From: Synechococcus sp. AG-679-C18 | GTDB lineage: Bacteria; Cyanobacteriota; Cyanobacteriia; PCC-6307; Cyanobiaceae | Direction of reading: 5' to 3' | DNA: 64,000 bases | Assembly (NCBI GenBank): GCA_003210755.1 | Contig: QCUL01000007.1 | Location: forward strand, 1-64,000 | Shown here: piece after piece, positions 1-7,926 of the stretch | Position numbering within the stretch: the first letter of the stretch is position 1 | How the letters are laid out: the number at the start of each line of letters is the position of its first letter | Notes under the pieces: generated by a model | What the model saw: only the letters and a program-made list of their open reading frames with translations | Told to the model about the DNA's origin: nothing | The model's database searches: none | Made by a program: the position numbers and the translations under genes

Positions 1-106
1 TTAAAATGAAATTTTCATTTATGAATTAGTATTTTTGTCTCAAAGGACTGCTTTAATGTTTTGTGTTTGAGAGTTTTCTGTGTTAAGTGTAAGGTTATAG
101 TCAAGA

Positions 107-310
107 TTATTCTATTTTTTTGATTTCAGTTGAAGTATCGACTATCTCAAGATTGACAAATGATGATGGCTTTAAATGGTCTATTAAATATGTACGAGCG
201 ACGTCTGACTTAATCCAGGTATTCAATTCTTTCTTATTTTTGAGTTCTGGGACATTCAAATTTACCGTGATTTTTGCCCTTATTGTAATCTTCTGAAGAA
301 ATTCTGACAT
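107..310 (-). CDS. small hypothetical protein (67 aa)
   Basis: I do not recognise this family. The track gives 92 aa, but the first 25 residues are a lysine-rich stretch and the ATG at 310 (MSEFLQKITI) gives a more protein-like product. The sequence alternates like a small alpha/beta protein: strands around KITVNLNVPEL, a helix around NKKELNTWIKSDVARTYLIDHL, then a final strand near NLEIVDTS. The mixed charge is unlike the hydrophobic T-rich shadow ORFs nearby, which favours real coding. It stands alone on the minus strand, divergent from the amidotransferase-like gene. Confidence 0.45.
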   Translation of the reverse strand: MSEFLQKITIRAKITVNLNVPELKNKKELNTWIKSDVARTYLIDHLKPSSFVNLEIVDTSTEIKKIE

Positions 311-617
311 TTCTGGAATGATGGCTCTGGTAAATAATATCATTATTTTTTTCAATAGTTTTTTGTATCTGGTATTATAATTCAATGATCTATTAAAAGG
401 TCTACAGTTCGAATTTGTATTTTAGATGTGCATACGGGATTAATAAGAGGATGTCGCCGAGACTCTGTTTAGTTTTCGTGTATTGCAAACGTGATTTCTA
501 TTTATGATAAAAAGTTGTAATTACTACAAATCGCTGGAAACTTAATTAAATCTAAATGTATATTTGTTGTTGATCATAGTGAGATTAAATAGAATAAAAA
601 GTGATGTAAGTTCGTCT

Positions 618-1985
618 ATGAAAAAAGCTGTTGCTTGGCGAGATCATTCTGGATTTTACCGTCCTGGTAAATCAAGTTTTAAATCGATTCAGACTCTATT
701 TTCTGAATTTTTACGAGATCGCCATTCCCCAAGTTTGCTTCAAGAGTATTATAAAGAAGATGAAGTTTATGCAATTGATTTTAATTGGGGTGATTCTGTT
801 CCTTTAGAAAGGGTAATTTCATCTACAAGTGATCTTACTAATCTGATTAGCAATCCGTTTTCATTTAATCAGTCGATATGTATATTAGAACCATCTGAAC
901 ATGTTGGGCATAATACAATTGGTGAACCAGTTAGAGCTTCTATCAATGTAGCTTGGCTAGTACAAAATATTGCTGATTGCGATTCAATAGTTTTCCCTTT
1001 GTGGAAATCAGGACTAATGGATCGTAAACAACTTGCTTATGTTCTTTCTTCCTCTCTTGCCGTTGTATTTGAAGGTGGATTCCCAACAGTTAGAGACAGT
1101 ACTTCCTTTGTTGATACAAAATGCTCGCATGCGGACCTACTTGACTTGAGCGAGGAACTTATTGTTTCTAGGCGTTTGAGAAGTGCTCCTGCTATATTTA
1201 TTTGCCTAGGGCATCAACTTGCCGCTCAAGCACATATTCGACTTCTTAAAAAGGCAGTTAATGAGATTCTAAATTCGATTGATGTTATTTTGTTCAGCAA
1301 AACTAACTCACGAGAATCACTTAAACAAGTTTGTAAGAGAATAAAAGCAGTTGGTGAAAAATTAAGAGTGGTTAAAAATGGTAGAACAGTTGCAACTGGT
1401 TGGAATGATTTAGAATTTGCTGTCGGTATTAATGAAGTTCCTGAAGCTGGCCACTGTGAAATTATTCATTATGACAAATCTGATTTTCATCCTGATAAGG
1501 AGATGGCAGAGTTATTGACCGCTCAGGCTATAACAGCAGAAGAATACGATGGTGTTATTGAGGAGTCTATCTCACATGAGAAGGATCTAAATATTGTAAT
1601 GTTCCATACCGATGAGGTCAATGAAGAGGCAATTCTCTTTGCAAATTGGGCGTATCGTAATCTCTATCAAGCACTTCTTCCTGCAAGAAAAGAACTTATC
1701 TTGTCGGATCTTTCTTGGTTATTTAATCTTCCAAGTAGTATTGAAATTTTGTGCTCAACTACTGCTGAAGGAAAATTATGCACGGAAGTAGCTGCAACTT
1801 GCATTAATTATCGTGATTACGATACCCGACAAACAAGGAGGTCGTTTACATGTCAATTTCATCCAGAATTAAGAGATGACCTTAGAGAATTTAGTAAAAG
1901 CGGGATTCCTGCCTTTTCTGATCTTAAACAGGATGATGGAATAAGGCTTTTGATTAGATTGTTACATGATAGTCTAATGGAATAG
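618..1985 (+). CDS. class I glutamine amidotransferase-like protein
   Basis: A 455-residue protein if started at ATG 618. The track's TTG at 564 adds 18 residues with no support. Near residue 196 it has the nucleophile elbow of class I glutamine amidotransferases (IFICLGHQL), and near residue 415 the His-Pro-Glu of the same triad (CQFHPE). Class I domains hydrolyse glutamine and pass ammonia to a partner or fused synthase. Here about 180 residues precede the elbow, and the Cys-to-His distance is much longer than in a minimal domain, so the fold is embedded in a larger protein. No synthetase domain is recognisable. It is isolated in an AT-rich region with no pathway neighbours, so the acceptor is unknown. 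The amidotransferase-like call is fairly firm; activity and substrate are not. Confidence 0.72.
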   Translation: MKKAVAWRDHSGFYRPGKSSFKSIQTLFSEFLRDRHSPSLLQEYYKEDEVYAIDFNWGDSVPLERVISSTSDLTNLISNPFSFNQSICILEPSEHVGHNTIGEPVRASINVAWLVQNIADCDSIVFPLWKSGLMDRKQLAYVLSSSLAVVFEGGFPTVRDSTSFVDTKCSHADLLDLSEELIVSRRLRSAPAIFICLGHQLAAQAHIRLLKKAVNEILNSIDVILFSKTNSRESLKQVCKRIKAVGEKLRVVKNGRTVATGWNDLEFAVGINEVPEAGHCEIIHYDKSDFHPDKEMAELLTAQAITAEEYDGVIEESISHEKDLNIVMFHTDEVNEEAILFANWAYRNLYQALLPARKELILSDLSWLFNLPSSIEILCSTTAEGKLCTEVAATCINYRDYDTRQTRRSFTCQFHPELRDDLREFSKSGIPAFSDLKQDDGIRLLIRLLHDSLME

Positions 1986-2153
1986 GTTATTTCGATTATC
2001 ATTATAGATAGTCAAATTCATGTTACTAAATGCTTCATAGATGATTTAAGCATGTTTGCTATTGCAGATTGTGATTATTAGAGGTTAATAGTTAGTTCAT
2101 GCATTACCATATAATTTAGATCTTTTGATGATACAATTGAGAAAATATTTGAG

Positions 2154-2495
2154 ATGATGGAAAGTCCTGTTAACAATGATGACAGTCATCTGGAAAGAGA
2201 GGTCTTGCTGGCTTTGCTTACATTTGCTGTCAAGTTATCGCCAAGACTTATAAATAGTTATAGAGCTTTAATTGATGTTTATGATATGGTTGGTAGTTCG
2301 CAATTGGAAAGTGAGCATAACCATAGAACAGCGATTAAACAGAAGTTAATTCGAGAAGTATTGAGTAAAATTGATCAACAAGATACCAATGAGACTGAAT
2401 ATAAAAAACATGATTCAAAATGGAAAGAAGCCTTAAAGGGAATTGATTCTCAGAAAATTCGTCATGAATTTTTCAATTCACTTAACGATAAATAG
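2154..2495 (+). CDS. hypothetical protein (113 aa, helical)
   Basis: No family recognised. The product is soluble, charged and predicted mostly helical, with a hydrophobic segment (EVLLALLTFAVKL) near residues 15-30 that looks like a buried amphipathic helix, not a membrane span. The C-terminal half is Lys/Glu/Gln rich. It opens a run of small same-strand genes (2154-5818) separated by AT-rich spacers. Base composition matches that accessory region, not the core genes. Confidence 0.5.
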   Translation: MMESPVNNDDSHLEREVLLALLTFAVKLSPRLINSYRALIDVYDMVGSSQLESEHNHRTAIKQKLIREVLSKIDQQDTNETEYKKHDSKWKEALKGIDSQKIRHEFFNSLNDK

Positions 2496-2698
2496 TCGAG
2501 TAAGCATATTATATGTATATTCTTTTAATATGAGTTGTAATTATACACTTTATTGTAGAACTTCCTCTTCGTTTTTTATTCATGACGAATGCATGAATCT
2601 ATTGTGTCATTGAGGTGATCATTCTATATCCATCCGAAGTAACATATAAACATACCCTTTCAAACTCTTGAGTTATTTTTAATTTTTATTAAACAATT

Positions 2699-3073
2699 AT
2701 GAATGGAATTAATATTCTTTCCGCACTTGTTGGTTCAAGCTTAATTTTTTGGATTGTAATTGGATTGATTACACATGCAAAGTGGATTCAGGAACTTGTA
2801 CAAACTGAGACAGAAAAGATTAATAAGCAAAACTTAGCAATTGAGCAATACGGTTATACTTCAATAAGTTCAACAAATAGAAAATTCTACGCAAAACGTG
2901 GATTTGTATTTGGTTATTGGGATAATGATATAAAATCTGTAAATAATATAGTATCAAGTCAGGACAGTCCTAAAATCTTTGACTTAGCAGGCATTAATTT
3001 AATTGTCTTTACATCTATTTTCTTTTTGATTGCTGTATCAAAAGGATTTTTCAATATTGTTGGTATTAATTAA
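2699..3073 (+). CDS. hypothetical membrane protein, two transmembrane segments
   Basis: 124 residues, no family recognised. A hydrophobic helix lies at about residues 6-26 (ALVGSSLIFWIVIGLITHA) and a second at about 98-118 (LIVFTSIFFLIAVSKGFF). They enclose a polar loop of about 70 residues with several Tyr, Arg and Lys. This helix-loop-helix arrangement and the ordinary codon mix support real coding. It starts at ATG 2699 after a very AT-rich leader. No neighbour suggests a role. Confidence 0.55.
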   Translation: MNGINILSALVGSSLIFWIVIGLITHAKWIQELVQTETEKINKQNLAIEQYGYTSISSTNRKFYAKRGFVFGYWDNDIKSVNNIVSSQDSPKIFDLAGINLIVFTSIFFLIAVSKGFFNIVGIN

Positions 3074-3697
3074 TTATTTTTTCTGATTTAAAGATTACTA
3101 TTTTGATAGTGCCAGATTCATGATTTAATTTATGAATATGAAACTATGCATTTCGTTATTTTGCTTTTCTAATTACACCTTTTGATCTTATTTTCTCTAT
3201 CTATATTACTTCTATTGCTTAATTATTAGTTTATTCAAAGTGTTCTTATGTTGATTATTGAATGATACAGCATGTTTCTTCCATTTTAATACCTACGTTT
3301 CTAGGGTAATAAGCAACTATTATTTTTATAATCTCATAGGTTTTCTGAAGTTTTAACCTTACCACTCAACTCCATATCTTTGTTTATTTGCTATTTTATT
3401 CTATGTGCTATTACATTTTTCTTCATTAGTTAATATCTAAAAAATAAATCGATTGTCATAATTTCATTTATACACGTTATTGTTGTGGAATTGTTCACTT
3501 GTTACATAATTAATTGATTCTGTACTGATCTTTTCAATCAATTTAGCTTGCTTTGAGCATAGTGATTTAAGTTACATCTTAAAGTTCACTAGTGATCTTA
3601 TTGGTATATGGATTGGTATAGTTCTAGATATTGCTTTGAAGTTATTATTCACTTTTAATTTTGGAAATCTATTTTTAAAATCTCTCTTTGTAATTCG
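3074..3697. other. AT-rich intergenic spacer
   Basis: About 620 bases without a convincing gene. The + strand is T-rich and holds only very short open frames, such as one of about 17 codons starting near 3135. No tRNA, terminator with a T run, or repeat array was recognised. Confidence 0.6.
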
Positions 3698-4012
3698 ATG
3701 AAACCAAAAAGTAGAAGAATTCAATTTCAAGTTCTTGCTCTTGTCAGCCTATTATTTTTGCTTTTTGAGGGCCAATCTTTTCTAAGGCGTAAAAGTTTTG
3801 AGGCTGGTATCGATTGTGTAACAGAGGGACCCATTCAAAGATTAACAAATGGATCAGATCAATGTTATCAATTCTTTATGAATAAAATTAACTCTTTACA
3901 GGAACAAATAGATAATCAATCTAGATCAGTAGCTAATCAAACTAGTATTTTAAAATTACGAAAACAAAGGGAGCAATGGATTTTGCTTATGGATACTGGT
4001 GTATTTCGCTAA
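3698..4012 (+). CDS. hypothetical single-pass membrane protein with coiled coil
   Basis: 104 residues. A basic N-terminus (MKPKSRRIQF) precedes one hydrophobic helix (VLALVSLLFLLFEG, about residues 12-25), a Cys-containing segment, and then a heptad-like stretch (INSLQEQIDNQSRS...ILKLRKQREQW) typical of a short coiled coil. This predicts a protein anchored in the inner membrane by its N-terminus with a helical tail outside. No family recognised. Confidence 0.55.
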   Translation: MKPKSRRIQFQVLALVSLLFLLFEGQSFLRRKSFEAGIDCVTEGPIQRLTNGSDQCYQFFMNKINSLQEQIDNQSRSVANQTSILKLRKQREQWILLMDTGVFR

Positions 4013-4251
4013 GTTTTTCACTATTCTTTCTTCTCTGTTACTAATTTATGATGATATTTTTATTTTTTATATATTGTATTTTATCTGTTAGTTGAATTAA
4101 TTTTCTCCGATAAATTCCATATCTCAACAATAATGTTAATCATTGTACCTACTATTTTCTAGTTGTATGTACTTAATAATGCTAGACGATGATTTTTCAT
4201 ACGAATTTTTTCTTAAATTTGCTTTCAGTAAATTCTTTAGAAGTGATTTAA

Positions 4252-4533
4252 ATGTACATAAGTGAAATTGTTTTTTCGCTAGTGGCCGTTTTTCTTAATT
4301 GCGTCCGAGGTGTTATCAAAGTAGGTTATGAAGACCAGTATATTGATGCGCTTGAAAATTGGCCATGTCCGAAAGGAATGATGCATCGTTATGTCGCAAA
4401 AACCGGTGACCGTGATGTCTGTTTTGTTGTTCTATGGGAAAGCGAAGAAATGCTTGTTGAGGCACGTCCTGAAATGCTTGAATACCTTAATAGCGTTAGG
4501 AAATATCTAGACGAAATTTCGATTGAGCTTTGA
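4252..4533 (+). CDS. ABM-like (antibiotic biosynthesis monooxygenase fold) small protein
   Basis: 93 residues with the pattern of a dimeric ferredoxin-like alpha/beta barrel: a hydrophobic first strand, a helix (YEDQYIDALENW), a strand with MMHRYVAKTGD, a strand with DVCFVVLWESEE, and a final long helix (PEMLEYLNSVRKYLDEI). That order and the FVVLWES-type strand recall the ABM/DUF718 families, in which small enzymes or binding proteins act as homodimers. The N-terminal strand is unusually hydrophobic. The fold call is an inference from pattern and the function is unknown. Composition is less AT-rich than its neighbours. Confidence 0.55.
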   Translation: MYISEIVFSLVAVFLNCVRGVIKVGYEDQYIDALENWPCPKGMMHRYVAKTGDRDVCFVVLWESEEMLVEARPEMLEYLNSVRKYLDEISIEL

Positions 4534-4816
4534 ATAACTGATGCTGTTTCTGGCCCATTGTTATTATACTCAGCTGCTTTGATACTGTTTCTTTTATTTT
4601 ACCTATTAAATTTTTTGTTGATTCTTACCTTCAGTTTTAATATTTTGTTTTTTCATTCGTTGACCATGATCACCTTGAGTTAATTTTTTGTTCTTTCATT
4701 TTTTAATTGAATAATATATTACTGGTTCAGGTATCAAAAGATTTAGATATTTGCTTTTGCCTGTAGTAAATTATTCTTATATTAAGTAAGATACTATCTT
4801 TAGGTTGGTTTATTGA

Positions 4817-5113
4817 ATGCCAAGGAATGATTTCAATGATAGTAGCAATGATAAGTATCATAGTTCTACATCAGATTCACATGCTTCAGATGCAGATGTT
4901 ACTTCTGCAAAACAATCTAATAGTGACAAGGTAGATTGGGGTGTTCGTCGTTTAACTACTGATAAAAATTGGAAGTTAGCAATGATTGTTTTTCTTGCAC
5001 TTTTTTTATTTATTTCACTTCTTCCTAAAGACGTTGAACAACCAAATACAATCCCGAAGCCGGTGAAGGTAAATAGTAAAAATTTCTCTTGCCTGAATTT
5101 AAAGTTAAGTTGA
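4817..5113 (+). CDS. hypothetical protein with one transmembrane segment
   Basis: 98 residues. The first half is Ser/Asp/Asn rich and probably disordered. It is followed by one membrane helix (LAMIVFLALFLFISLLP, about residues 54-70) and a short basic tail. The orientation would be N-terminus in the cytoplasm. A minus-strand ORF covers the same bases (4858-5124), but it lacks the sensible domain order seen here. No family recognised. Confidence 0.5.
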   Translation: MPRNDFNDSSNDKYHSSTSDSHASDADVTSAKQSNSDKVDWGVRRLTTDKNWKLAMIVFLALFLFISLLPKDVEQPNTIPKPVKVNSKNFSCLNLKLS

Positions 5114-5385
5114 TCTTGAATCATTTATGGTTTGTTTTATATCAATTGGTAACATTTTTATTTTTCTATAGTTTTTACTTTTCTAATGATTTTTTGACTC
5201 TTGATTGTATTTTGATATATCCATTATGAGTGATATCACAGGCTTCCTTGTTTTGACCGAGCACGAATAAAAGTATAAATACCTAGTTACAGTCTTTTTC
5301 TTCATATGTCACTAACGCTTGTGATCAATTAACTTTCATACACTTTTATTCTATATAAAATTTACTCAATGATTTTCAACAATAA

Positions 5386-5541
5386 ATGGATCTTCGTCTC
5401 GTCGAGTTACTTAGTAAGTGCAAGGAAGATGAGCTAGAAGCTATTGAAAGATGGTTCAATCATACTCAACCTTTGGCTCTTGAGATCGTTGGAAATATGA
5501 AGATAGCTCGTGGTGCTATCAAATCCGAAACTCGTACTTAA
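5386..5541 (+). CDS. small hypothetical protein (51 aa)
   Basis: This ORF is below the track's length limit. ATG 5386 to TAA 5539-5541 gives 51 residues beginning MDLRLVELLSKC and ending in a Lys/Arg/Thr tail. It is charged, helical-looking and uses a balanced codon set, unlike the T-rich spacers on both sides. That contrast and a clean start-to-stop frame are the support. No function can be assigned. Confidence 0.5.
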   Translation: MDLRLVELLSKCKEDELEAIERWFNHTQPLALEIVGNMKIARGAIKSETRT

Positions 5542-5638
5542 TTTATTATATTTAATCAGTTAAAGTTATTATATAATTAAAATTACATTTTTTATTCATT
5601 TTTGTTATATTTAAACTGAATAAGTTTATTTTTTTATT

Positions 5639-5818
5639 ATGTCTAGCGATTTATTGTTGATTGTTTTTTTTGTTCTTCTGCCTTGTGCATTGCTTAGTGC
5701 CGTTTTAGCTGCTTCAAAAAATCAACAATACTGGATATGGTTTTTTGCGGGTCTTTTTTTTGGACCATTTGCTCTTCTCGCTTCTTCTTATTCAAAAGAC
5801 AAGAGTAAACCCTATTAA
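5639..5818 (+). CDS. small membrane protein (59 aa), two transmembrane helices
   Basis: Shorter than the track limit. ATG 5639 to TAA 5816-5818. The first helix is about residues 5-24 (LLLIVFFVLLPCALLSAVLA). After a short polar turn (SKNQQYW) comes a second (IWFFAGLFFGPFALLASS), whose aromatic-Gly-Pro pattern resembles small helical-hairpin membrane proteins. A charged KDKSKPY tail ends it. It is likely an inner or thylakoid membrane hairpin with both ends on the same side. It converges with the CpcL-like gene. Confidence 0.6.
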   Translation: MSSDLLLIVFFVLLPCALLSAVLAASKNQQYWIWFFAGLFFGPFALLASSYSKDKSKPY

Positions 5819-5893
5819 GCTTTCCTTACTTTCGAAAGTGTATGTTCTTTATTATTTTTTATCATTGCTTTCTTTTATATTTGTCTGTCTCAA

Positions 5894-6625
5894 TTAGTTG
5901 ACTTGGAATGCTGATTTGAAAATTAGTATTGATAACCATATTGTTCCTGCTCCAGTAAGCACAAGAGCTGTAATCCAAATTTTGAGTGATGTTCCTGTAG
6001 GTTTATCATAAATAAACTTTTCTATTGATGATTTTTTACTATACAGTAGATGATCAGAAATAGACATCATCAATTTATTTGACGTCAATTTTTTCTGCCA
6101 ATCAAGACCATATCTTGGATATTGTTGATAAAGTGGTATCGTGCCAGATTCTTTTCCGGGTAATATTCGTGAATATTCGTTTGGTGGATTATCATATCCA
6201 AACTTCATCATATATTCCTCACTGTCTAGTACACAATCTATAAATGAGGCAAATCCTTTTTCGGCAATTAAAATCGAATAACTCAATCTTTCAGTGTCAT
6301 TGTATATTTTCCTTCCTAATGCTCTAAATATCACTTGTTCTACTAAACGATAGTTATTATTACACTCTATATACCCTTTCCGAAATCGATCAGAAAGAAA
6401 CAATCCCCGTATAAAATCACGAACTGTTATTGATTGGCTTTTGAATTGTGATTCCAGACATTTTTCGCGGTCACGATCTGTTAAGTGAAAAAATATTTGT
6501 CTATAGCATTTGTTTATTAATAAATCTCTTGCTACGCTTGAGTTATCTTCTTCTATTTTTGTAGTTAGAACATCAACTCTTGAATTTTGGCTTGATTTTT
6601 GGAAGGTTCTCAATGGAAGTGTCAT
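5894..6625 (-). CDS. cpcL: phycobilisome rod-core linker-like protein, CpcL/CpcG2 type
   Basis: 243 residues. The N-terminus (PLRTFQKSSQNSRV) parallels the conserved start of CpcG rod-core linkers. Residues of about 35-175 match the PBS linker domain (Pfam PF00427): YRQIF, LESQF...ITVRDFIRGL, NNNYRLVEQV, ALGRKIYN, FIDCVLDSEEYMMKFG and a closing YPRYG. The last ~30 residues form one hydrophobic helix (IWITALVLTGAGTIWLSILIF), the hallmark of CpcL (CpcG2). CpcL tethers phycocyanin rods to the thylakoid membrane and photosystem I without a core. If the organism is Prochlorococcus, which generally lacks phycobilisomes, retention of such a linker is odd. No phycobiliprotein gene lies in the window. 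The family call is firm; the CpcL subtype rests on the C-terminal helix. Confidence 0.85.
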   Translation of the reverse strand: MTLPLRTFQKSSQNSRVDVLTTKIEEDNSSVARDLLINKCYRQIFFHLTDRDREKCLESQFKSQSITVRDFIRGLFLSDRFRKGYIECNNNYRLVEQVIFRALGRKIYNDTERLSYSILIAEKGFASFIDCVLDSEEYMMKFGYDNPPNEYSRILPGKESGTIPLYQQYPRYGLDWQKKLTSNKLMMSISDHLLYSKKSSIEKFIYDKPTGTSLKIWITALVLTGAGTIWLSILIFKSAFQVN

Positions 6626-6771
6626 ATGTTCTACACAATATACTTAACTATAAGACTTTTCGATTCTGCGGTGTTGAATTATTGGCTACATGCTCATGTA
6701 TAAATAATGCCTTTTTGTCGCTCAAGCTTTTAAAATGTTTTCTTCCTTTTTATCTTTTGGAGTTTTTTTAC

Positions 6772-6903
6772 TCAATCCAGGAACTTGCTTGTTGATTTTA
6801 TTTTTGGCTTTCCAAAACCTTTATAAGTCAATTCTTCCGTAATTAATATTGAATTTTTTGCTTTTCTATTCATTAATAAAAATAGTGATTGTTTATCATC
6901 CAT
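6772..6903 (-). CDS. possible small protein (43 aa), translationally coupled
   Basis: Low-confidence ORF beginning MDDKQSLFLL. Its ATG overlaps the stop region of the small membrane protein upstream (ATGGATGA), as in translational coupling. The product has a hydrophobic start and a segment SILITEELTYKGFGKPK that looks protein-like. The track's longer version, starting at 6960, runs in a shadow frame of the upstream gene and is not favoured. No family recognised. Confidence 0.3.
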   Translation of the reverse strand: MDDKQSLFLLMNRKAKNSILITEELTYKGFGKPKIKSTSKFLD

Positions 6904-7067
6904 GCAGCTGTTCAAACCAGAAACCTGCCAGTTGCCATGAGCTCCACAGGAAAATTCCAAGAAAAAGCCAGTTTACCCAAGCGGGACGATCGCGGTTTTC
7001 AAACAATGCATTATCCCAACACTTTGATTCTGCCAGAGAGTTATCGCTTGTTACGTTTTTATTACAT
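6896..7067 (-). CDS. small membrane protein, start codon apparently displaced by one base
   Basis: Not in the ORF track. The open frame ending at TGA 6896-6898 encodes NKNVTSDNSLAES..., then ENRDRPAWVNW, one hydrophobic Trp/Phe-rich helix (LFLGIFLWSSWQLAGFWFE) and stop, about 55 residues. It has no ATG/GTG start at the expected position. The only ATG (7067-7065) is one base out of frame, and ignoring one T would restore MNKNVTSDN. An internal TTG at 7006 would give 36 residues. The coding is convincing. Whether the gene is intact, starts elsewhere, or carries a real or sequencing-derived indel cannot be settled here. Confidence 0.45.
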
Positions 7068-7079
7068 TATTGTTTTTAT

Positions 7080-7310
7080 TTATTGTTGCGTTGTGGCAGA
7101 GTACCATTCTGCATTTTGCAATGATACCTGTGATCCTGCAGCTCTCTTTAAGTCGTGCATCCCCTCTAGCTGACGGTAAACAGCTTTCAGTTGTCTTTGG
7201 ATATGGTCTGTATGGGGCATTGAATACAACGTTAGGAGTACATTCTCAAGATGTAGTTTGGCGTCAATCAACAATCGGCAATCGGTGCTTCCTGGTTCGT
7301 AGCTCATCAA
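7080..7310 (-). CDS. hypothetical protein (76 aa)
   Basis: Soluble helical protein with features of real coding: AKLHLENVLLTLYSMP, HIQRQLKAVYRQLEGM and a polar tail. The overlapping + strand ORFs in this interval are hydrophobic low-complexity shadows. It lies in a minus-strand cluster between the secreted nuclease-fold gene (76 bp upstream) and the small membrane protein. I do not recognise a named family. Confidence 0.55.
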   Translation of the reverse strand: MMSYEPGSTDCRLLIDAKLHLENVLLTLYSMPHTDHIQRQLKAVYRQLEGMHDLKRAAGSQVSLQNAEWYSATTQQ

Positions 7311-7386
7311 ATTCTTACAGATGTTACTTGTCTAGTCCTTTTGGCTCCTAGAGCGCTGTACTGATTATTACCAATTTTAAAAAGGT

Positions 7387-7926
7387 CTATGGTTCTCTTG
7401 TTTTTCCGCTCAGTTCTATTAAGTTCCAAGGTCGTTCAATTCCATTTTCTACGGACCAAACACCTCTGCGCAAGTTTTTCGCTTGTTTTTCTAGTCTTTT
7501 ATAGTCTAGGTTTTGGCAATCTCCTAAATATCCGTCATAGAAGAATACCTTTCCCCTCCTTATTAGTTTAGCCCCCAGATCTTCTTTTCCTTGAATGAGT
7601 CGGGCTACAATTCTTCCATAGACATCTCGGCTTCGTAGTTCCATTTCGACTTCCGAACCCTTTTTCAACTCTTTGCTTAGCATGTCCTTAGCTTGTTTGG
7701 CCCAGGGTTTTTGTTCTGATAAAGGAGCTTGAATGCAGGCCAGTCTTATCGCTCTTCCTTCACCTTTTAGTTCTACTAGCACTTCCTGTCCATTATTTAC
7801 TTTTAGGATGGTAACTTTTTCAGTTGGATGATATTGATTTGCTTTTACTTTTAATTGTAAACTTAAGCTTACTAGAAGTCCAATAATTTTGAGATGATTT
7901 AAGTTTATTGTTTTTTTGTTTAACAT
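7387..7926 (-). CDS. secreted staphylococcal-nuclease-fold protein with altered active site
   Basis: 179 residues. An N-terminal signal-like helix (IIGLLVSLSLQLKVKA, about 14-29) is followed by an SNase (thermonuclease, OB-fold) domain at about 35-170: strands KVTILKVNNGQEVLVEL, then RAIRLACIQAPLSEQ, RDVYGRIVARLI and AKLIRRGKVFF. Active thermonucleases have an (I/V)D(T/A)PE motif carrying catalytic Asp and Glu. Here the equivalent reads IQAPL, so both acids are missing, while the Arg of YGR is kept. The product is probably periplasmic or lipid-exposed. The fold is secure, but nuclease activity is doubtful; a binding role is possible. Confidence 0.75.
   Translation of the reverse strand: MLNKKTINLNHLKIIGLLVSLSLQLKVKANQYHPTEKVTILKVNNGQEVLVELKGEGRAIRLACIQAPLSEQKPWAKQAKDMLSKELKKGSEVEMELRSRDVYGRIVARLIQGKEDLGAKLIRRGKVFFYDGYLGDCQNLDYKRLEKQAKNLRRGVWSVENGIERPWNLIELSGKTREP

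Noticed and set aside
6580-7351. Several + strand ORFs
   Set aside because: They lie opposite the minus-strand cluster, overlap each other in different frames and have no recognisable features.
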